Under the pieces are notes generated by a model. It was not told the DNA's origin. It saw only the letters and a list, made by a program, of their open reading frames with translations, and searched no databases. Both the position numbers and the translations under genes were made by a program. From Folioceros fuciformis (Eukaryota; Anthocerotophyta; Anthocerotopsida; Anthocerotales), in the NCBI GenBank assembly GCA_049999805.1, contig JBNGIO010006370.1, forward strand, positions 249,212 to 313,211: a DNA stretch of 64,000 bases, given 5' to 3'. Each line of letters starts with the position of its first letter. Positions within the stretch are counted from its first letter, which is position 1. Shown here in pieces: positions 57,291-64,000 of the stretch.

Positions 57291-58860
57291 CTCTTCTGGT
57301 CGCTTCAAGCCTTTGCCTCCGTGTAACGGCGGATTGCAGAATTGCGTTCACCGAATGCATCTCGTTTTTCTCTCTTCCTTCGAGTAAATTCGTTACTGCA
57401 TAATCGGAGCTGGACTTTTCGCTGCTATTCCGGCCCTTTTGCTTTCAACCTCCGAGTCAGGCTTCCACGCATTCCAGACGGATGCGAGGAATCAGAGTCA
57501 CGCCATCGGCAGAAATCGTCCGGCATTGCCAAAAGCCAGGAAGGAACAGGCTGAAGAAGCACAAGTACAGCGTTCTCACATGCGAACTAGGCCTCTTCTA
57601 GGACTAACCTGCCGGGAGCTATGGAGGGATGGTCTGCCTCACCGCACCCATCTGTAATCAGGAATGATTGACGTAGCTGAAAATCACGAACTTAAAGACT
57701 TCATTGAAATAGAAGACAGAAAGTCCATCAACCAAGACACAAAGAGAAGAACGACCTAAGGACGGGCACGAAGCCGGAAGCACTGCAGATAGGCCAAACT
57801 CCCATTGTGCATTCATGGGCCATGTGTGAAGGAAATCTGTCTTCTGTCAGCTTCAATGAAATTCTTCCTCTGTGGCAGAGGCCTGTAAAGAAGAGTAATG
57901 TATTCACGGAAGCCCAGCATCAGGGCTTGAGGTGCTTGTAAGGTGCGAAGGTTCGCAGCGAAGACCCCAATCCTTTTGCTTGGATTCTTGCTTTGTCTGC
58001 CAGTCCCTTCACCTTCCACAGAAAGGTGTACACTCCTTTTGGCCACCACGAGTAGCCTTGTTCTTCACCTCCTGCGGAATGATTACGTCTGTTCATCTAC
58101 TAGTTTAAGAGTAGAATTGATGTTTGTTATGCAAATGCACAAGCGGTTCATCAGCATCTTTTGTGCTAGAGATGGAAAAGGGTTTACCGACCACTCCTTG
58201 TCAAGGTTTATGAAGGAGATGCGAGTAGGAAGCGTAATTAAATCCATGTTCCTGGCGCGGCATTACCAATGTGACGATCCAGGTCGCATGTCCGGGTGAG
58301 CGACAACCCGAGGCGAACTCACCTATCTGGGGACGTAACTGCGCCGGCTGTTGACGATGTGATCAAGCAGCTAACGGAACGTTCATTTCGTGTGGAACGA
58401 AGATCCATTCTATATCAAGTTCATGGATCCTTGGAATCTCTGAACATCCCTGGAATCCTTCAAATGGAGGATTCTTTGCTTCTAGCTGTGACGGTTAAGC
58501 AGTTATAAGTTCAGGTGCAGAATTCCATCGGCCTCGGAACACGTTCTCGGCGCGACCTGATTGGAGACGAGCTCACCACCACTTCTTGTGAGGCACTTGA
58601 CAGACGTCCCTGTAGTCCTGAAATCTGGGATACTTTCAATTGCCGCCGGGTGTGCGAGAACTACATAGCTGTCTAGAGCTCGGTCCAGGTCATAGTCTGG
58701 GTGCCAACTTCGTCATTAGAAACCAGACATGAAACGTTCTTGTCCTGGCCTCGACCGCTTTGGAGAGGTGTCTGCATCGCTGCACAGTAACAATTGTCGA
58801 ATCCGAGACAGTTGAACAACGTTGTTTCTGCTGTTTGCATGCGTCTGTCATGTTAGGGTT
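57291..58860. other. Intergenic, no gene recognised
   Basis: Holds the TrmL promoter at its left end. Open frames at 57439-57657, 57943-58299 and 58296-58508 are short and carry no recognisable domain. Confidence 0.4.
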
Positions 58861-59690
58861 GCGTGATCTGATGTGTCCGGAAGACATCACCCGTTGCTTG
58901 CCCCTCCTCATTGGCTAAGTGGCAGATGCCGCAGTACGTAGAAGCGATGTGTCTGAAGGAAATCAATCTCTGCCCGCCTCTCTGCGTAGACTAAGTAGCT
59001 GCACATGGCACTATAGCAGTGATGTGTCAGAAGGACATCAGACTCTGCTTGCCTCTCTGTGTAGGCTCAGTAACTGATGTAGCAGTGCAGTTGTGATGTG
59101 TCTGAGAGACGTCAGTCTCTGCCTGCTTCGCTGCATGATTGAGATTGATTTGGAAGAGGCATCAACCTCTGCTGGCCTCTGTGCAAACGCATTAGGAGTG
59201 GTGGACATCACTGAACGTATCTGAAAGACATCACTCTCTGCTTGCCCTCAAGCTCTGCGTGGGGTTTAGAAGTAATGGAGTTCTGGCAGATGTAGATACT
59301 TCGTTTGCTTCTGTGTCTGAAAGACATACAGCCGTTGTGTGCCTCCCTACTTACGCTAGTCGCCATTCGGGCATGTCTGAGTGTTGCTTGCCTCTATGCC
59401 TAGGGTTGTAGTTCTGGTGTGTGTGATAGTGATCAAATCGCTCGTTGTTTGCCTCTGTGCCTAGAATTGTAGCACTGGTGTTTGAAAGAATGATCGATGT
59501 CGCTCTTTGCTTGCCTCTGCGCCTAGGATTGCAGTACTGGTGTTCGAAAGAATGATCAATGTCGCTCTTTTCTTGCCCTGTGCCCAGGATTGTAGTGCTG
59601 ATGTTTGAAATGATCATCAATGTCGCTGTTTGCTTGCCTCCGTGCCTAGGACTGTAAGACTGATTGTTGTTGGAACGACATCACCTGTTT
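58860..59690. repeat. Degenerate satellite array, unit about 62-90 bp
   Basis: A core such as GTGTCTGAAAGACATCA ... CTCTGCTTGCCTCTGTG recurs about ten times. The right-hand units are the most regular: CCTCTATGCCTAGG at 59391, CCTCTGTGCCTAGA at 59452, CCTCTGCGCCTAGG at 59514, CCTGTGCCCAGG near 59576 and CCTCCGTGCCTAGG near 59637, a period of 61-62 bp. The left units are longer and more diverged. The array runs up to about 30 bp before the chitosanase start codon. Confidence 0.85.
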
Positions 59691-59721
59691 GCGTCCAGGG
59701 TTTATCAAGGAGGAACTAGTC

Positions 59722-60507
59722 ATGGATTTCAGAGGCGCATTTTTCCTGCTGTTGGTTGTGCTACGCACTTGCAGGGCCGACGGGCCATCGCTGTCCGACC
59801 CGACACTGAAGGAGATCGCGCAGGAGCTGGTGTCGAGCGCAGAGAACTCGTCGCTGGATTGGCAAGCTCAGTACGGGTACATCGAGGACATCGGCGACGG
59901 GAGAGGCTACACGGCGGGGATCGTAGGCTTCTGCTCCGGCACGGGGGACATGGTGCAGGTGGTGGAGCTCTACGCGCAGCGGAAGCCCGACGACAACGTG
60001 CTTGCCAAGTACCTGCCGGCCCTGCGGAAGCTGGCCGCGGAAGGGAGCCCGTCTCACAAAGGGCTGGACCCCTCCTACCCTCACGACTGGCGGAAGGCGG
60101 CCAAGGACCCCGCCTTCCAGGAGGCACAGGACGACATGCGCGACAGCATTTACTTCAACCCCTCAGTCCAGCAAGGACAACAGGACGGGCTCCGTCCACT
60201 GGGACAGTTCGCGTACTACGACGCGGCTGTGATGCATGGAACCGACGGCATGGAGGCTATTCGGGGCCGCGCGCTCAGGCGAGCGGATCCGCCGGCTGCA
60301 GGTGGCGACGAGTCCGCCTGGTTGAGAGTGTATCTGGACGAGCGCAAGAAGGAGATGCGTAAGGAGGCCGCGCACGAGGACACCAGCCGCGTCGATACCG
60401 AGCAGCTCGTCTTCCTCCGCCAGAAGAACTTCGATCTCAACCTGCCGCTTCACTGGAAGGTCTACGGCGACTCGTACCATATTACGCACATTCCACATCG
60501 TCCTTGA
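59722..60507 (+). CDS. GH46 endo-chitosanase of bacterial type
   Basis: Secreted glycoside hydrolase family 46 enzyme that cleaves beta-1,4 bonds in chitosan. Intronless, 261 residues from the ATG at 59722. A signal peptide (MDFRGAFFLLLVVLRTC) is followed by a mature domain nearly collinear with Streptomyces and Bacillus GH46 enzymes. The general acid Glu41 is in VSSAENSSLDW and Asp59 is in EDIGDGRGYT; their spacing of 18 is that of the catalytic Glu22/Asp40 pair of the Streptomyces N174 enzyme. Other blocks: IVGFCSGTGDM, KYLPALRKL, LGQFAYYDAAVMHG, AGGDESAWL, HEDTSRVDTEQLVFL and LHWKVYGDSY. Nearly all codons end in G or C, unlike the neighbours. The lack of introns and the bacterial likeness suggest horizontal transfer. 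It could serve fungal cell-wall attack. Confidence 0.95.
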   Translation: MDFRGAFFLLLVVLRTCRADGPSLSDPTLKEIAQELVSSAENSSLDWQAQYGYIEDIGDGRGYTAGIVGFCSGTGDMVQVVELYAQRKPDDNVLAKYLPALRKLAAEGSPSHKGLDPSYPHDWRKAAKDPAFQEAQDDMRDSIYFNPSVQQGQQDGLRPLGQFAYYDAAVMHGTDGMEAIRGRALRRADPPAAGGDESAWLRVYLDERKKEMRKEAAHEDTSRVDTEQLVFLRQKNFDLNLPLHWKVYGDSYHITHIPHRP

Positions 60508-60815
60508 CGGGTAACTTATCAGAGCTCTGATCGGCGGACGCTTGAGGACCCCACCCGGACGCGGTATCAGTAAGACAATTAACATAGAGATGTTGCTCAC
60601 TAAACCACACTACCTATAAAGGCGGAACATCATAAATACGCAGATACATGGGAAGTTACAATAAAGTATGAGAAAGGCGTCGTATACTGCAATACTATAA
60701 TTCCAAAAATGTTAAAAGTATTTTAAAAAAGAAATAAATTATATATAATATATTAGAGTCCATTGTGTCACAGTGGATACGATGTTAGTGAGTTGTGTTC
60801 AGTTTCCTTGTTTAG
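60508..60815. other. AT-rich spacer between convergent genes
   Basis: Downstream of the chitosanase and of the minus-strand PPR gene. Composition drops to very AT-rich from about 60660. Nothing else is seen. Confidence 0.5.
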
Positions 60816-62776
60816 CTACCCTTTGTGTCTAATGGTGGCAGCTAGGATGCTTACACCATCAGATCTGTCCTGAAGTCCAGCTGATTCCAGGTGCGGAACA
60901 TACCCTTGATTCTTGATTCTGGGTACAAGGTGTTGCAGAAGTGCATATATTGCGTCACTCTCGTCGTGGGTTTTATCACCGACCAGAAAGGTGTGCACCT
61001 GTCCATGGATGTCTGTCCACCAGCTCTGGCCTGGCTCCTTCCATGCCCCAATGCCTATTCTCCTGGCCTGCATCTCCACTGCCTGCTCCCACATGTGAAC
61101 ACTGGTGTACAAGTTTGACATCAATACGTATGGAGAAGCATCTGTTTCATCTAGCTTTACTGCTTCATCAAATGCATGGCGTCCCACCACCACGTTGCCC
61201 CACTTCCGGAAGGCGCTTAACAGAGTGTGCCAAACTGCAGCATGGGGGTCTACAGGCATGGTCCTCACAACTGCCAGTGCTTCGTCCAGATGGCCAGCAC
61301 GACCCAGAAGATCCACCATGCAGACGTAATGCTTTGTGGTGCGAGGGATGGAGTAGTGTGTGCTCATTGCCTCAAAGTACTCCTGCCCCTGTGTTACAAG
61401 GCCCACGTGACTGCATACTGTGAGAACACTGAGGAACGTGATGCCATTTGGCTGCAACCCATCCTCTCTCATTCTGTGGACCAGGTCCAAGACCATGGCA
61501 CTGTTTCCCTGACGAGCGTATCCGGCAATCAGTGCATTCCAGGCGACATCGTCTCTTTTGGGCAAGGCATCGAACACCACCTGTGCATCAAGCAAGCTGC
61601 CAGACTTTGCATACATGTTTATCAAACTGATGGCCACAAACGCATCAGCCTGGAGCCCTTGTTGCACAATCTCAGCATGGAGCTGCTTACCTGGATTCAA
61701 AGCTGCCACATTTGCACATGCTTGCAGGAGGCACACAAATGTAACCGAATTAGGTGACGCACCTCCTCCTTGCTGCATAGCACTGTGAAGGCGGAGAGCT
61801 TCCTGAACCATGCCTTGCTGGGCATATCCCGCGATCATGGCATTCCAAGTCACCACGTCCTTCCGACCCAGTTCATCAAACAGGCTCTGAGCCTCCTCGA
61901 GGCTGCCACATTTTGCATACATGTTGACCAAACTGTTGGCTACAAACATGTTATTATGAAACCCTTGCTCTCTAATCTGTGCATGAAGACGCTTCCCCTT
62001 CTCCAGAGCAGTGAAATCCACACTTGCACATGCTTGCAGGAGGCAGACATATGTCACAGAATTGGGTGCAGCTATGCCTTCATGTCGCATTTCACTGTAA
62101 AAATGAAAGGCTTCCTGACCCATGCCCTGCTGGGAATAGCCTAATATCAAAGAGGTCCAGGTCACCACATTCTTCTCATGAAGCCTGTCAAACACGCTCC
62201 TCGCTTGCTCCAGGCTCCCGCACTTTGCATACATGTCCACCAAACAACTGCAAACAAACACATCTGGGTCACCACCAGCGGCCAGCAAGTCAGCATGGAC
62301 CAACTGCCCAGATCGCAGGTCTGCTGCTCTCGCGCAAGCCTGTAGCGCTGCAACAAACACATGCCCGTCTGGATTCATCCTCGACCTGCGCATCCTGTGA
62401 TACAGCTCTATGGCCTGCACAACCTGCCCATGTCTAACATGGGCAGAAATGATGGACGACCACATGAAGGCATCTGGAGTGGCAACCGAGGTGAACACCG
62501 CCATCGCTTCCTGCAAGGTGGCGTGAGAAGCATACATCCGCAAAATGTGATTGCACAAGAACGTGTCCAAATGATACCCACTTTTCACCATCAGAGCATG
62601 CACACGGCGGCCCAGAACGACATCCTTCCTGAACGAACACTTTTTGAGGACGGTGAAGAGGAGGAGGGATTTGGAAACAGGACGGCCAGCCTGACCTGCA
62701 GCAAACCTTCCAGAGTGTCCAAGGCATCATGGAGCTGTCCCTGCTGACACAGATTGCGCACTGTTGCATCGCTCAC
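60816..62776 (-). CDS. PLS-class PPR protein, truncated after the PG box, N-terminus frameshifted
   Basis: The main open frame (62603-60816 and open upstream to about 62710) encodes about 630 residues of PLS repeats (NSLVNMYAKCGSLEEAQSLF, DVVTWNAMIAGYAQQG), E/E+ motifs (QVHTFLVGDKTHDESDAIY) and a PG-box-like GYVPHLESA. It then stops without a DYW deaminase domain. The expected N-terminal segment, VRNLCQQGQLHDALDTLEGL, is found just upstream (62776-62700) but in another frame, so a small indel near 62700 separates it from the SKSLLLFTVLKKCSF block. No ATG is available for the body before about 62580. This may be a decaying gene or an assembly indel. Confidence 0.8.
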
Positions 62777-63469
62777 TTCGAACTCGTGTCCCGGGCCTCA
62801 GAGTCTCCGTGCCATCCGGCCAGCTAGTCGACGACGAGTAATTCGCCACACGTTGCCAGTGTCCGTATCCCACAAACGACTATGGCAACCCACGCTCTTG
62901 TGGGATCCGAGTACAAAGAAATGCCCTCCACAGGAGCCCTCTTACAAGCTCTACACCACGCATGACACCAGCCAGTCATGTGTGCCCTCTCGAGGGCTTC
63001 ACTCGTTGGATGTGCCCTCCACAATCGGTAACCTGAATCCTCTGCTAAAGAGGACAAGCACTTGCAGTCTCCAGGGGCCAGCAAAATACTAGCAACTGCC
63101 CAAAATCATGCACGCCATTCGTCATGAGGAATCGAAACTTGGATGCAGGTTTCCTGTGGACATGTGAAGAAACACACACGGCAGATGGCAAAACTGCCAC
63201 CTGAGTAGCACAAAGATGACAATATCACAGTTTCAAGAGAAGCCGAGGGAGAATGGTGCGACATGCTCCTGGAGCCACACCCAAGGGACGCGACTGTCCC
63301 AGCAGGAGTCAGGGTGATATACACGTACTTGCAAAAGTGCGTAAATCTGGAGCTCTGGCACAAGAAAGGCTCACATCAACTGTGACACATCCACGATCAC
63401 GACTACCAGGGTTTGCACCTGTAGTGAAATAATCTCTAGGAAGGAAGGGAAAGGAAAGGGCAGAGGAAG
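62777..63469. other. Intergenic, divergent promoter region
   Basis: Lies between the minus-strand PPR gene and the plus-strand coiled-coil gene. No gene is recognised. A purine-rich run (GGAAGGAAGGGAAAGGAAAG) lies at 63439-63458 just before the ATG at 63470. Confidence 0.45.
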
Positions 63470-64000
63470 ATGGTGGATGCCGAAAACCTTGCACCATCAG
63501 CATCAGTATCAGCACCTGCACCTGCACAGACTCCTCCTGACCCGACTCCCGCTCCTCCTATCGATTCCTCGCCTCAGCCTTCAAGAAGCTCAACGCTGCA
63601 CCGGGTGGTGTCCTTCTCCCAAGCCCCGAAACCATCCGACGGAAGCCAGGATGAGGTAGTGCGACTGAGACGAGAACTTGCTTCCTTGAAGCAGGAGACT
63701 TCAAAAGCGCAAGAGCATGTGGCCGGGTTGCAGCAGAAAATAGACGACAGGATCAAGCAGGCGGCGAGCTTAGAACAAAAGATTCGAGATGGCCAAAAGG
63801 AAGTCGACAAGGTGATCCATCAGGTAAAAGAGAAGGACAAGGAGATCGAGAAACTGAAGCTGAAGTTGCGCAAACTCGAAGAGAAAGAGGCCACAGCAGT
63901 CAAGACCAAGGAGGGGTGGGAAACGCGTTCCTTCTTCTCCTCGGACCCGAATCGTCAAAAATGCATGGAATGCGGGAGGCCGAGGGTGTATACGGAGGGA
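63470..64000 (+). CDS. Coiled-coil protein with a CxxC motif, 3' part outside the window
   Basis: Open from the ATG at 63470 to the window end (177 codons, no stop). Residues about 7-60 are rich in Pro, Ala and Ser (disordered). Residues about 65-150 form a long charged coiled coil (EVVRLRRELASLKQE, QQKIDDRIKQAASLEQKI, EKDKEIEKLKLKLRKLEEKE). After WETRSFFSSDPN comes KCMECGRPRVYTEG, a CxxC that could begin a zinc-binding domain. I do not recognise the family. The gene diverges from the PPR gene. Confidence 0.65.
   Translation, partial: MVDAENLAPSASVSAPAPAQTPPDPTPAPPIDSSPQPSRSSTLHRVVSFSQAPKPSDGSQDEVVRLRRELASLKQETSKAQEHVAGLQQKIDDRIKQAASLEQKIRDGQKEVDKVIHQVKEKDKEIEKLKLKLRKLEEKEATAVKTKEGWETRSFFSSDPNRQKCMECGRPRVYTEG

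Noticed and set aside
59664-60362. Alternative plus-strand frame of 232 codons over the chitosanase
   Set aside because: A GC-rich shadow frame; the chitosanase frame carries the conserved motifs.

Overview
The window is nuclear DNA of a land plant. Most genes are split by short GT-AG introns (about 75-450 bp). Four long pentatricopeptide-repeat (PPR) loci, one DYW-type and the others E/E+-type or degraded, together with an mTERF protein, point to a plant with heavy organellar RNA processing. The short introns and the style of the PPR repeats suggest a seedless plant (lycophyte, fern, hornwort or moss), but the sequence alone does not settle the species. Gene-dense, moderately GC-rich blocks alternate with AT-rich blocks of decayed transposons and minisatellites. 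A 400-base run of N lies at 13795-14194.

Layout. 1-6.5 kb: a broken Ty1-copia element with one visible LTR, then AT-rich DNA with short tandem duplications and a decayed LINE-like fragment. 6.5-18 kb: a Nudix hydrolase (-), the cohesin-release factor WAPL (-) and chaperonin subunit CCT3 (+); the last two diverge across the N gap. 18-20.5 kb: a RING-H2 gene and a probable LTR remnant. 20.5-29.3 kb: a ZIFL-type MFS transporter (-), EMC7 (-), tRNA adenosine deaminase TAD1 (+) and a serine carboxypeptidase-like gene (-). The EMC7 and TAD1 start codons overlap by two bases on opposite strands. 31-38 kb: a PPR pseudogene, its DYW-type relative (-) and an intron-split ATPase of the bacterial LptB family (+). 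38-43 kb: a tail-to-tail pair of LINE-like fragments, a 35-bp minisatellite and an intronless TFIIA-gamma gene. 43.5-57.3 kb: DNA ligase 1 with two in-frame starts, an unresolved exon cluster, a 947-residue PPR protein, an mTERF protein (-) and a TrmL-like tRNA methyltransferase (-). 57.3-64 kb: a degenerate satellite, an intronless bacterial-type GH46 chitosanase, a PPR gene with a frameshifted N-terminus (-), and the start of a coiled-coil protein that leaves the window.

There is no operon logic. The genes are independent housekeeping functions (chromatin cohesion, protein folding, ER insertion, tRNA modification, DNA replication and repair, transcription) plus organelle RNA factors. Two genes look bacterial in descent: the GH46 chitosanase, which looks recently acquired, and the LptB-like ATPase, which is old enough to carry six introns.

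Exon borders were derived by hand from splice consensus, reading phase and family conservation. The summed exon lengths are multiples of three for WAPL, CCT3, the Nudix gene, EMC7, TAD1, LptB-like, LIG1 and TrmL.
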